Counted from the stretch's first letter, positions 15,253 through 24,358 are shown. The stretch is 35,081 nucleotides of DNA from an uncultured cyanobacterium (GCA_946221495.1 CAMIFA010000034.1:1-35081); one strand, 5' to 3'. Notes: generated by a model from the letters alone, not told the origin. Translations and numbers: made by a program.

Positions 15253-15723
15253 TTAGAATAACTGCTTGATCTTCTCTAAAGCAACTCGCAACTGCTCTAA
15301 CTCCTGCTGCTCTAAATGTCCAAAGCGTTGCTTAAGATGAGCAATATGAGCTGGAAAAGTTTCTGCAAACACTTCCTCACCTTCTGGCGTCAGGATAGCA
15401 AGAAAACTCCGGCGATCTTCTGGTGGTACTTCCCGCCGCACTAAACCTTTTTTCTCTAAACGATCAATAATTCCTGTTAGCTCACCTTTTGTTGTTAAGG
15501 TTTTTTCCGCCAACTTGTTAAAAGTCATGCCTGGGGTATTTCCCAAGGTGCTAATTACATCAAATTGAGAGGGAGTTAAGCCAAGCTGACGAATATGAGC
15601 ATCATCATAGCTTCTAAATGCTTGGTAAGCTCTAACTAATTCGCGCACTACTGGCATAAATGGCTCTGCTGCTGCTTGGGTTGCAGACTGCTTAACATTT
15701 GCTTGTACTTTATCTGTTTTCAC
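15253..15723 (-). CDS. MarR family transcriptional regulator
   Basis: 156 residues with a winged helix-turn-helix: LTPSQFDVISTLGNTPGMTF (helices 2-3), KLAEKTLTTKGELTGIIDRL (recognition helix) and the wing GLVRREVPPEDRRSFLAILT with the conserved Asp-Arg-Arg. It contains no cysteine, so it cannot sense electrophiles by thiol chemistry as YodB or QsrR do; ligand binding, as proposed for MhqR, is more likely. The start codon is GTG at 15721-15723. It probably represses itself, the CDGSH gene and the doxX operon through the shared motif. Confidence 0.92.
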   Translation of the reverse strand: MKTDKVQANVKQSATQAAAEPFMPVVRELVRAYQAFRSYDDAHIRQLGLTPSQFDVISTLGNTPGMTFNKLAEKTLTTKGELTGIIDRLEKKGLVRREVPPEDRRSFLAILTPEGEEVFAETFPAHIAHLKQRFGHLEQQELEQLRVALEKIKQLF

Positions 15724-15760
15724 GTAGGCGTTTCATTGGAGGCTCACTACTATTTTCAAT

Positions 15761-15780
15761 ATAGTTCTAACACAAACAAA
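15761..15780. promoter_or_regulatory. Putative MarR operator upstream of marR
   Basis: ATAGTTCTAACACAAACAAA contains the same ACACAAACAA core as the two downstream copies, 38-57 bases upstream of the marR start, consistent with autoregulation. Confidence 0.5.
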
Positions 15781-15787
15781 ATTTAGT

Positions 15788-16183
15788 TCAGTCGTTAGTT
15801 TCTTCTAGTTGCAAGTAATCTATAGCAGCCGCTAGTTTTGAAGAGTATTTCTGAGAGAAATTTTCAAACCAAATACCTTCACTCGATAAAGGATCTAAGT
15901 TTTTCAGCCAGGCGATCGCTCTCTGGTTCAATACTGCCAATTTTTGCTGCTGAAGTTGTTGCTGTCTGTGTTCTTCTACTTGTAATTCTTGCTTGATTTT
16001 CAGGTTCTCGGCTTCATCTTGTTGTTCATAATCAGCCTTCACTTGCTCTAAAAGGCTATCTATTGAGGATGGTTGTGGCTGTTTAAACAGTTGAGTCTGT
16101 GTCGGTTTTAGCTTTCGCTGTCCATCTGCTGGTTCATCGTATTTAGCCTTGACTTCAGCTAATAAATCGTCAATTGAGTCCAT
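15788..16183 (-). CDS. Slr1339-like (salt-stress-associated) cyanobacterial protein
   Basis: About 131 residues. The motif SIDDLLAEVKAKY at the N-terminus is repeated near residue 43 as SIDSLLEQVKADY. It is followed by a Gln/Glu-rich coiled-coil stretch (about 60-85) and a helical end with WLKNLDPLSSEGIWFENFS. The doubled SIDDLL motif is what I associate with the Slr1339 family; the biochemical role is unknown. AAGGA at 16193-16197 sits 8 bases before the ATG at 16183 and favours it over the ATG at 16192. It follows the VWA gene closely on the same strand. Confidence 0.6.
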   Translation of the reverse strand: MDSIDDLLAEVKAKYDEPADGQRKLKPTQTQLFKQPQPSSIDSLLEQVKADYEQQDEAENLKIKQELQVEEHRQQQLQQQKLAVLNQRAIAWLKNLDPLSSEGIWFENFSQKYSSKLAAAIDYLQLEETND

Positions 16184-16219
16184 TTTTTGCATCCTTAGTT
16201 TGTGAGCAAAAAGAAATAG

Positions 16220-16822
16220 CTAGTCATTGATGGCGTTAAGTAACACTTCTGATAAGCTCATATCTTCCATATCGTCAAGAGTAATTGCGTCACAAATATC
16301 GAACTTAGCGCCGACTCCTTGCAATTGATCGTCTAATGCATTCAGAAATTTGGTTGCTTGGGGATCTGCGCCAACTTGAATTATGGAAATTGCTAGTTCT
16401 TCGTCTCGTTCCATCCGCCGCGACGCAGAGACAATTACTTCCATTACAGCGCGGCGGTCGTCTGGTTCACCATCCGTCACTACTAAAATAGTTTCTCCTG
16501 CTGGCTTAGTTTGACCAGCAGTTTTACGCTGAAAGTAGCTATTAGTTGCATCTTGGAGTACAGAAGCAAGGTTAGTTGTACCCACAGGATCGTTTTCCTG
16601 AAATATTTGAGTAACCTTACTCGAAGTTACATCATCGTATCGTTTAAATCTGCCGGAAAAAACATAAACAGTAATGCCGTCTGGATCAAATTGCTCACAC
16701 TTTCTTGCTAGCGCTAAGGTAGACTCTTGAGCTATTTCCCATCTAGTTCTACTACCCTGTTGATCTGGGGTAGACATACTACCGCTTTTATCAATAATTA
16801 AGGTGTAGTCACGGTCTTTCAT
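16220..16822 (-). CDS. von Willebrand factor type A domain protein
   Basis: About 200 residues forming a single VWA domain. The metal-ion-dependent adhesion site is complete: DKSGS near residue 12, the Thr in DPVGTTNL, and TDGEPDD. There is no signal peptide or membrane segment, so it is cytoplasmic. ATG 16820-16822 is chosen over a TTG at 16837 because it places the first strand in the usual position. It probably forms an operon with the Slr1339-like gene 36 bases downstream. Function unknown; such proteins act as protein-interaction modules. Confidence 0.88.
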   Translation of the reverse strand: MKDRDYTLIIDKSGSMSTPDQQGSRTRWEIAQESTLALARKCEQFDPDGITVYVFSGRFKRYDDVTSSKVTQIFQENDPVGTTNLASVLQDATNSYFQRKTAGQTKPAGETILVVTDGEPDDRRAVMEVIVSASRRMERDEELAISIIQVGADPQATKFLNALDDQLQGVGAKFDICDAITLDDMEDMSLSEVLLNAIND

Positions 16823-17002
16823 AAGAGCATATTCCAATAGTCAGTTGGCTTTAGTTTAACTGTTGGGGTATCTCACGTCACCTGCTTAATCGCGGTAACT
16901 GTGTAGTTGGCATCTTGTCTAATAACTGCTCGTGTAACAACAGTGCGATCGCCAAAACTGAGATTAGTTAAGCTAAAGCTAGTCAGTTGCACCCCTGCTG
17001 TT

Positions 17003-17767
17003 ATGTACCAAACAGACCCACCTCGCTCCCCCAAAGAAGTCCTACCAACGATGTATGATTTGCCGAGCGAAAACTCAGAGGAACCTGGCTTGCCTGATGA
17101 ATTTCACGATTTACAACCAGAATTGCTACGTCTAACTTTCCGTCCCCCAAATGATGCGGCAGACCAAGTTTTCATTGCCAGTGACTTAAATCTTTATTAC
17201 GATCCGCGCCATCCTAACTGGTACAAGCGACCTGACTGGCTTGCGGTTGTGGGAGTATCTCGATTATACGAACAGCGAGACTTGCGCCTCAGCTACGTAA
17301 TTTGGCAAGAAGGAGTGAATCCTTTTGTTGTAGTGGAGTTACTTTCTCCTGGTACTGAGCAAGAAGATTTAGGGCAAACTTTACGGGATGTGAACCAACC
17401 GCCGACGAAGTGGGAGGTGTACGAACGCATCTTACGCATTCCTTACTACATTGTGTTTAGTCGCTACAGTAGCGAACTGCGGGTGTTTCGCAATGTGGCG
17501 AGTCGCTATGAGGAATTAGCTTTAACAGAAACCCACCAGCTTTGGATGCCGGAATTGAAACTAGGTTTGGGATTATGGCAAGGTCGTTATCAAGAGATTG
17601 AGGGATTGTGGCTGCGTTGGTATGATGCAGCTGGCAACTGGATACCAACACCAGCAGAACAGGTAGAGCAAGAACGGCGACGGGTAGAGCAAGAACAACT
17701 ACGGGTTGCCCAACTAGAGGCAATGCTTGCTCGCTACCAGGAAAAGTTTGGTGAGCTATCTGAGTGA
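17003..17767 (+). CDS. Uma2 family (DUF820) protein with C-terminal coiled coil
   Basis: About 254 residues. The N-terminal MYDLPSENSEEPGLPDEFH and the core WLAVVGV, FVVVELLSPGTEQEDLG and YYIVFSRY match the long-form cyanobacterial Uma2 proteins. The putative catalytic Asp/Glu are in the PDW and VELLSP strands. The tail (about 213-252) is a Glu/Gln/Arg heptad region (QVEQERRRVEQEQLRVAQLE), a likely coiled coil. The frame is open from a TTG at 16907, but homologues begin at MYQTDPPR, so ATG 17003 is preferred. It is a different subfamily from the one at 6883. Confidence 0.88.
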   Translation: MYQTDPPRSPKEVLPTMYDLPSENSEEPGLPDEFHDLQPELLRLTFRPPNDAADQVFIASDLNLYYDPRHPNWYKRPDWLAVVGVSRLYEQRDLRLSYVIWQEGVNPFVVVELLSPGTEQEDLGQTLRDVNQPPTKWEVYERILRIPYYIVFSRYSSELRVFRNVASRYEELALTETHQLWMPELKLGLGLWQGRYQEIEGLWLRWYDAAGNWIPTPAEQVEQERRRVEQEQLRVAQLEAMLARYQEKFGELSE

Positions 17768-17791
17768 GATAGATTTACGAGGTGGCAAATC

Positions 17792-18662
17792 ATGAAGCGT
17801 GTTAGTTCTCAGCAATCGCCAAGTCACAAATCTAAGAGTAAAACCCTAATATTACGAGAAAAACTATCAGCATTTAGGAAAAAGTTTATTGAGTGGTCTA
17901 GGGAAGAACCCCACTTAGATTATTTGAAAAGTATTACACTTGTATTAATATTATTACTATTACTATCTTCATTTTTTCTTGCTTCTGGACTATACATAAT
18001 AAACCTCATTTCCCTACTTAACCAGGCATTACGGGGGAAAAATCCGGTAGCTGCAGCTATTTTTACTGCACTACTTGCATTTTTTGGAGTTTTTATAACT
18101 CCTACTATTTCTGCTTGGATAAACTCTAAAATCAAAACGGATAGAACGTCTCAAAGAACAGAGACAAGCACTCAAATGTTTAGCTACTACGAAAATATTT
18201 ACAAGATTTTAAATAAGCCTAAGTATTATGGTTTGGGGAAAATTTCCAATTTCCTAGATGAATTTGACGATAAAGTAAGAATATATGGCTCGAATGATAC
18301 AAAGCATACATGGCTAAAATTTAAACTGAAAGAAAAGATTTTAAAAACTCAAGAAAATCCTACAAGTGAAGAATGTTGATAACATTCTTCACTTTACAAT
18401 TTTTTTACAAGCAATTAGAAAAGAAATGGGTCATGAAAGTGATAATACTCTTTGGAGAATTACATACAAAGATTTAAAATCTAAGTATATAAAACAAAAT
18501 AATTCACTAAGTATTCAAAAATCTGAAGTAGCATTAGCAAAAATTAGCACCAATTCTGCTTTTAAAAACAGGGATAAAGTTGAAGCAGTGTGGGCTAATT
18601 GGTTTGATGAAGTTGAGCAACTTGAGCCTGAGTCACCACAATTAAAACCGGATGATGAGTAA
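17792..18662 (+). pseudogene. Two-TM membrane protein of unknown function, frame broken at a hairpin
   Basis: The first frame (17792-18379) encodes a basic N-terminus, membrane helices at about 49-75 and 86-110, and a cytoplasmic helical region with KVRIYGSNDTKHTWLKFK, ending SEEC. An overlapping second frame (18366-18662, GTG start) encodes NILHFTIFLQAIRKEMGH and an acidic tail. I recall a bacterial membrane-protein family where a YGS..WLKF element is followed by an AIRK.MGH element in one chain, so these are probably halves of one gene separated by a one-base shift near 18374-18378. Two overlapping, coupled genes is the alternative. A 14-bp perfect hairpin covers the junction. Confidence 0.6.
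18364..18394. repeat. 14-bp perfect hairpin at the frame junction
   Basis: AAGTGAAGAATGTT (18364-18377), loop GAT, AACATTCTTCACTT (18381-18394). It is followed by a T-rich stretch with seven T's about ten bases on, so it could act as a transcription terminator on the plus strand, yet it lies inside the second reading frame. Confidence 0.7.
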
Positions 18663-18740
18663 ACTGCTCAAGAATCCATTATTAATATTCTTGGCAATAT
18701 TAGAAAACGACAAAACCCTAGTATTTATGCTGCACCCTAC

Positions 18741-18788
18741 AAAATAAAAAGCCCTCCCTGCTTTTAGCACTGTAGAGCAAGGAGAGCT
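18741..18788 (-). terminator. Rho-independent terminator of the glutamate synthase gene
   Basis: On the gene strand AGCTCTCCTTGCT pairs with AGCAGGGAGGGCT (one mismatch and G-U pairs) across a 13-base loop, followed by TTTTTATTTT. It lies about 26 bases after the stop codon. Confidence 0.8.
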
Positions 18789-18813
18789 GATCATAAATTG
18801 ATGCTAACTAGTG

Positions 18814-21800
18814 CTACTGAACAGGACTTAGTTCTTTTTCGGCAACTGCATTCGGATTTGCTTCTGGACTATCAGCCTCAGAAGGCGGCACTAATTGCCA
18901 GAATTTAGGCAGGTATTCATCCCAATTTTCCAAAATTGTCTTTGCCTTTGGTGAGCCTGTGCGCTCCGCATGAGCTTTAATTAACTCTTGTAGTTGCTGC
19001 ACACCAGCCGAGCTACTTACTCGTTGAAGCTTAACAATTTCTGGGTTAACCATTGCAGGAAAGTTACCATCTTCGTCAAGGAAGTATGCCAAACCACCAG
19101 TCATTCCGGCTGCGACATTTCTGCCTACTTTACCCAGAACAACAATAACGCCACCAGTCATGTACTCACAGCAGTGATCGCCTGCTCCCTCAATTACTGC
19201 CGTACCTTTAGAGTTACGAACAGCAAAGCGTTCGCCAGCTAAACCGTTGGCAAACAAAAAGCCACCAGTTGCACCGTAAAGGCAGGTATTACCGACAATT
19301 ACGTTTTGTTCAGGTGCGTAGGTAGCAGATTCTGGGGGGTAAATAATAATTTCCCCGCCATGCATTCCCTTACCTACATAGTCATTTGCTTCACCTTCAA
19401 GTCTTAAAAGCATACCAGGAAGGTTAAAAGCACCAAAGCTCTGTCCGACACTGCCTTTGAAGTTAAGGTTAATTTGCCCTTCAAAGCCGTTGTTACCGTA
19501 GCGTGAAGCGATCGCCCCTGCTAGCCGCGCTCCGACTGTACGATCTGTGTTCACAATCGCTACTGTCTTAGTCACACTGAACTGATTGTTAATAGCTGAT
19601 TCAATTTCTGGATCTGCTAATAATTGGTCATCTAAAACTACGCCGTTGCTATGCACAGTTTCGTGGTTGAGCCAAGAGCGATTTTCCTTAGTATCAGGCA
19701 GCTGAGTAATACAATTTAGGTTGAGGTCATGAGTCTTAGTTAGTTTTACACCCTCGCGGACTTTCAGCAAATCGCCACGCCCGATCACCTCTGACAATGA
19801 ACGATAACCTAGTCGCGCTAGCAGCGATCGCACTTCTTCGGCAACAAAATAGAAGAAATTAACTACGTGCTCTGGCATTCCGCTAAACCGTTGCCGTAGT
19901 TCTTCTTTCTGACTCGCAACACCTACAGGGCAGTTATTTGTGTGGCAAATCCGCGCCATAATACAGCCTTCAGCAATCATGGCAATTGAGCCGAAGCCAT
20001 ACTCTTCACCGCCCATCAATGCGCCCATAATCACGTCCCAGCCGCTTTTAAAGCCGCCATCGACACGCAGAATTACGCGATCACGCAATTTATTTTCCAT
20101 CAACACGCGATGTACTTCTGTTAACCCCAGTTCCCAAGGACCACCAGCGTGCTTAATCGAGCTTAAGGGCGATGCGCCTGTACCGCCATCATGACCAGAA
20201 ATTTGGATGATATCGGCGTTTGCTTTCGCTACTCCCGCCGCCACAGTACCGATGCCAATTTCCGCTACTAGTTTTACCGATACCTGCGCTTGGGGATTAA
20301 TTTGGTGCAAGTCAAAAATTAGTTGCGCCAAATCTTCAATTGAATAGATATCGTGGTGCGGCGGTGGCGAAATTAGTGTCACTCCTGGCTTAGAGCGCCG
20401 CAGGAGGGCTATATAGGGGCTAACCTTAGTACCTGGTAATTGCCCGCCTTCCCCTGGCTTGGCTCCTTGAGCAATTTTGATTTCAATCTGCCTAGCGTTC
20501 ATCAGGTATTCCGGCGTTACCCCAAAGCGCCCTGATGCTACTTGCTTAATTGAGGAAGAAGCAGTATCACCATTCCGTAGCCCCTTTAAGTGGGGTAGTA
20601 GAGGCGAATGCCCTTGAGGATCAACATCATCCAAAACTTTGTAACGAACTGGATCTTCGCCGCCTTCACCGGAGTTAGATTTACCACCAATTCGGTTCAT
20701 AGCGATCGCTAAAGTCTCATGCGCTTCCCGTGACAGCGCCCCTAAAGACATTCCACCCGTACAGAATCGCTGCACAATTTGAGTTACTGGCTCCACTTCT
20801 TCTAAAGGCACAGCCGGACGATCGCTATTGAAATCCAGCAAGTCGCGTAATGCCGTTATTGGTCTATTGGCTAAATGCTTTTGGTAGACATCATAGTGAT
20901 CATAATTTTGATCAGCGATCGCTTTGTGCAACATCTTAGCCAGTTCCGGGCTATTCATGTGATACTCGCCGCCTGGTCGATATTGGACAAAGCCAAAGTT
21001 TTCTAGCTTTTTAACTGTTAGTTCTGGGAAAGCCCGTTGATGGAACGATAGAACTTCTTGGGCGAGTTCCTCTATACTCAAGCCACCCATCCGCGATGTA
21101 GTGCCATAAAAGCCTAGTTGTAATAAATCCTCACCAATACCGATCGCTTCAAAGATTTGCGCTCCTTGGTAGCTTGTTAGCAAAGAAATTCCCATTTTAG
21201 ACAGGATCTTCAATATCCCTGCTTCTACAGCCTTACGGTAGTTTCCTAACGCTTTCTCTAGGCTAATTGCTGCTATCTTCCCCCGCTCCATAAACTGTTG
21301 AGTTTTCGGGTCAGACCACCAACTGCGTACTGTATCTAATGCTAGATACGGACAAACAGCACTAGCTCCATAGCCAATTAAGCAAGCAAAGTGGTGGGTA
21401 CTCCAGCACTGAGCGGTATTAACTACTAAAGAAGCTTTCATCCGCAAGCCTTCGCGGATCAAATGATGGTGTACAGCACCTACAGCTAATAAAGGAGGAA
21501 TATAGCTATGCTCAGTTCCAATCCCCCCGTCGCTCTCCTTGTTAAAGGTTGAGGGGATCGCGTCGCTCAAAATCAGAATCTTCTTCCCAGCGCGCACAGC
21601 GTCGGCTGCTTGTTCACACAATTTGCGTACAGCTGCTTCTAACCCTTGAGGACCAGCAGCAATTTCAAACAATGTATACAAATCAATAGTCTCAAATCCC
21701 GACTGCCGTACTGCCTCTAACTGATCTTCATATAGCAAGGGTGAATCCAACTTGAGTCTCTTGGCATACTCTGGCTTTGCCTCTAATAAATTCCCGCGTT

Positions 21801-23616
21801 CACCTAGTTCTATCTTTACCGACATTACCAAGCTTTCGCGCAGTGGATCGATCGCTGGGTTCGTTACCTGAGCAAAGCGCTGTTTGAAGTAGTCATAGAG
21901 TAAATGAGGTTTCTCCGATAGCACCGCCAGAGGAATATCATCCCCCATACAAAAAGTTGGCTCTTTCCCCTCACTTGCCATCGGTTGAATCACCATCTCC
22001 ACATCTTCTGTGGTGTAGCCGAAGGCGATTTGCTGGCGTAGTAGCGCTGTTTTTGGAGCTAGTGCAGGAATAGGGGTAGAAGCAAGGCTAGGTACTTTAT
22101 CTTCCTTAATCTCTGGTACTTCCGGCGTGTCTCCTCCCGACGCTCGTTTGCGTAGCATGGTCGAAGAGCATTGACTCGCTACCGCTAGGCTATCGTTCCT
22201 CGTCCCTAGTTCTTGACGATACTGATTCAACCACTCCCCATAAGGATGCTGTTTAGCAATGCGCTGCTTAATCTCCCAATTCTTCAACACCTCATGGGTT
22301 TCCAAATCCACAGCGATCATTTGTCCTGGTCCCAGTCGCCCTTTTTCTACAATGTCCGCTTCTGGTAAATCGACAACTCCAGCTTCAGAAGCAACAATAA
22401 TGTAGCCGTCCTGAGTTATGCTGTAGCGAGCAGGGCGTAAGCCATTCCGATCTAGGGTTGCGCCTACTTTTTTGCCATCACTAAATACTAGTAGCGCTGG
22501 TCCATCCCAAGGCTCTTGAATTCCACTGTAGTATTCGTAGAAATTGGTAATTTCTGGATAGTTATCTAAATCCGGCTGATTTTGATATGCCTCTGGAACC
22601 ATAATCATTAAGCTTTCCAAGGGGCTGCGTCCAGAACGCACTAGTAGTTCCAGCACATTGTCGAGCGTTGCCGAGTCACTATTATCGATGTGGACAAACG
22701 GCTTTAATTGGTTTAGGCGATCGCCCCACACTGGATGATTCAAGTCTGCTTCTCGCGCCATCATCCAGTTGATGTTACCTAGCAAAGTATTAATTTCGCC
22801 GTTATGTCCTAAAAGGCGCATCGGTTGTGCCAGTGGCCACTTGGGCAGTGTATTTGTGCTGAAGCGCCGATGATAAATCGCAAAAGCACTTTTGTAAGCT
22901 AGGTTTTTTAAATCTAGATAAAAGTCTCCTAGTACAGCCGATCGCACCATGCCTTTATAAATAATTGTGCGATTAGAGAACGAGCAAACGTAGAACTCTG
23001 AGTTGAAGTTGCTTAAATTGTCCAGTGCTTTACCAATGCGTCGCCGCGCTACATATAACTTTCGTTCTAGTTCATCACCTTGTAGCGTTGGCGAAGTAAC
23101 AAATACTTGTTCAATCTGCGGCTGATTTTCCCTAGCTTGCACTCCAAGTATATTTGGCTGTACTGGCACTACTCGCCAGCCTAGTACAGTTAAGTTTTCT
23201 GCCGCCAATACTTCTTCTACAACTTGACGCGCTATAGTTGCTGATTCGGCATCTGGAGGCAAAAATATCATCCCAACACCGCAGTTATGAGCAGCAGGCA
23301 TTGCAATTCCTTGTTCTCCTAGCCACTGATTAAACAATTCCCAAGGAATTGCCGTCATCAACCCTGCGCCATCACCGGAATCTTGATCGGCACTACAACC
23401 GCCCCTATGCTCTAAGCAAGTGAGGGCAGATAAAGCTTTAATAATCAGTTCATGGCTTGCCTGATTTTCGCGGTTGGCAATAAACCCAACTCCACAAGCA
23501 TCTCTTTCTTCTACTAGCCAGCGTTGACCTGCATATGGCATTGCTAATTGAGTATTTTTATCTAAGGTTTGATTTACTGTATCTAACTGTTGGTTTTGAT
23601 TTACGTGGTTGTTCAT
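18814..23616 (-). CDS. gltB: Ferredoxin-dependent glutamate synthase (Fd-GOGAT), large single subunit
   Basis: 1600 residues. The nucleophile Cys41 (RDACGVGFI) follows a 40-residue propeptide and opens the class II glutaminase domain (about 41-460). A central domain runs to about 830 and the FMN-binding synthase domain spans about 880-1260 (GGKSNSGEGGEDP, GKSNSGEGG-type loop; SGHDGGTGASP). The Cys residues of the 3Fe-4S cluster lie in CIMARICHTNNCPVGV near 1216-1229. A GXGXG beta-helix domain closes the protein. It forms glutamate from glutamine and 2-oxoglutarate. No gltD is adjacent, so ferredoxin is the likely donor (glsF/gltS are alternative names). Residues about 472-500 form an odd Arg/Ser/Gly-rich insert. 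The gene ends with TAG. Confidence 0.96.
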   Translation of the reverse strand: MNNHVNQNQQLDTVNQTLDKNTQLAMPYAGQRWLVEERDACGVGFIANRENQASHELIIKALSALTCLEHRGGCSADQDSGDGAGLMTAIPWELFNQWLGEQGIAMPAAHNCGVGMIFLPPDAESATIARQVVEEVLAAENLTVLGWRVVPVQPNILGVQARENQPQIEQVFVTSPTLQGDELERKLYVARRRIGKALDNLSNFNSEFYVCSFSNRTIIYKGMVRSAVLGDFYLDLKNLAYKSAFAIYHRRFSTNTLPKWPLAQPMRLLGHNGEINTLLGNINWMMAREADLNHPVWGDRLNQLKPFVHIDNSDSATLDNVLELLVRSGRSPLESLMIMVPEAYQNQPDLDNYPEITNFYEYYSGIQEPWDGPALLVFSDGKKVGATLDRNGLRPARYSITQDGYIIVASEAGVVDLPEADIVEKGRLGPGQMIAVDLETHEVLKNWEIKQRIAKQHPYGEWLNQYRQELGTRNDSLAVASQCSSTMLRKRASGGDTPEVPEIKEDKVPSLASTPIPALAPKTALLRQQIAFGYTTEDVEMVIQPMASEGKEPTFCMGDDIPLAVLSEKPHLLYDYFKQRFAQVTNPAIDPLRESLVMSVKIELGERGNLLEAKPEYAKRLKLDSPLLYEDQLEAVRQSGFETIDLYTLFEIAAGPQGLEAAVRKLCEQAADAVRAGKKILILSDAIPSTFNKESDGGIGTEHSYIPPLLAVGAVHHHLIREGLRMKASLVVNTAQCWSTHHFACLIGYGASAVCPYLALDTVRSWWSDPKTQQFMERGKIAAISLEKALGNYRKAVEAGILKILSKMGISLLTSYQGAQIFEAIGIGEDLLQLGFYGTTSRMGGLSIEELAQEVLSFHQRAFPELTVKKLENFGFVQYRPGGEYHMNSPELAKMLHKAIADQNYDHYDVYQKHLANRPITALRDLLDFNSDRPAVPLEEVEPVTQIVQRFCTGGMSLGALSREAHETLAIAMNRIGGKSNSGEGGEDPVRYKVLDDVDPQGHSPLLPHLKGLRNGDTASSSIKQVASGRFGVTPEYLMNARQIEIKIAQGAKPGEGGQLPGTKVSPYIALLRRSKPGVTLISPPPHHDIYSIEDLAQLIFDLHQINPQAQVSVKLVAEIGIGTVAAGVAKANADIIQISGHDGGTGASPLSSIKHAGGPWELGLTEVHRVLMENKLRDRVILRVDGGFKSGWDVIMGALMGGEEYGFGSIAMIAEGCIMARICHTNNCPVGVASQKEELRQRFSGMPEHVVNFFYFVAEEVRSLLARLGYRSLSEVIGRGDLLKVREGVKLTKTHDLNLNCITQLPDTKENRSWLNHETVHSNGVVLDDQLLADPEIESAINNQFSVTKTVAIVNTDRTVGARLAGAIASRYGNNGFEGQINLNFKGSVGQSFGAFNLPGMLLRLEGEANDYVGKGMHGGEIIIYPPESATYAPEQNVIVGNTCLYGATGGFLFANGLAGERFAVRNSKGTAVIEGAGDHCCEYMTGGVIVVLGKVGRNVAAGMTGGLAYFLDEDGNFPAMVNPEIVKLQRVSSSAGVQQLQELIKAHAERTGSPKAKTILENWDEYLPKFWQLVPPSEADSPEANPNAVAEKELSPVQ

Positions 23617-24358
23617 AGGCTATCCCTAGCTTCTTAACTGATCTGAAGATATTTTCAAGATATAGTGAGTGCAACTAATTCTGTAATTTATAACTACAGA
23701 ATAGTTCCAGCTTTAAAAAACAAAAATTAGTAAAACTTATTCAAAAAAGTTGAATTCCTTTTATATAGTGCGGCAATAGCTAGCACTTCTGGCTACTGCC
23801 CTATCTATAAAAGTTTTATTACCTGCATAGGTGGTTGTCTCATCTACAGATATTTAAATATCTTGCGGCTGATCAGGAAACCTGCATTTTGCTTTTGGTT
23901 CAATATTTTAAAGTTAGGTTCCAGTAGTGGCGGACAAGTTTTTGACATGGGCTAACGTCTGCTTTGGCTTACCTAAATGGAAAAACTAAATCTATGTTGT
24001 TGACAAAACTGACAAATTATGTATCTAAAATTGCCCAAATTCTGAGGTACTAACAGACTAAGGTTATGATAAATACCCAGATTTGACAATTCGTGACTGC
24101 AACACTTAATCAGCGCCACTGGAGTAGACCAAGGCTGCCGTCTTGAAGATATCTCTAGGGTAAACTACCAACAATGGTGTCACTGTCGAATTTGAATCAA
24201 GCTTGTTAATACACTTAATTACTGGGCAAGGCTGAAAAATCTTTGTCGGATGGCAACTAAAGATATTAAGCCACTATCTATCATTATGACGTTAAGACTT
24301 AAAAGATAAGTCATTAGTTTTTAATATTTGCCAAAAAATCCCCATCTTGCAGTAACTC
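23617..24358. other. 742-bp intergenic region between divergent genes
   Basis: No credible coding sequence. Visible structure: TTCTGTA-N9-TACAGAA (23679-23701); a near-perfect hairpin GGCAATAGC/GCTACTGCC (23772-23800); and a perfect 16-bp AT palindrome, AGATATTTAAATATCT (23848-23863). The region should carry the gltB promoter and the promoter of the gene at 24359. Confidence 0.6.
23679..23701 (-). promoter_or_regulatory. Palindrome upstream of glutamate synthase, possible regulator site
   Basis: TTCTGTA and TACAGAA (7-bp arms) are separated by 9 bases, 63-85 bases before the gltB start. It resembles the NtcA site GTA-N8-TAC but has one base too many between the triplets, so NtcA binding is uncertain. 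Confidence 0.35.

Noticed and set aside
16907..17002. Longer start for the second Uma2 protein
   Set aside because: It uses a TTG, the residues do not resemble the family, and the typical start MYQTDPPR follows.
23679..23701. A canonical NtcA site upstream of gltB
   Set aside because: The triplets GTA and TAC are separated by nine bases, not eight; kept only as a generic palindrome.
23617..23760. Glutamine riboswitch in the gltB leader
   Set aside because: I could not find the conserved core expected for that RNA on the gene strand.
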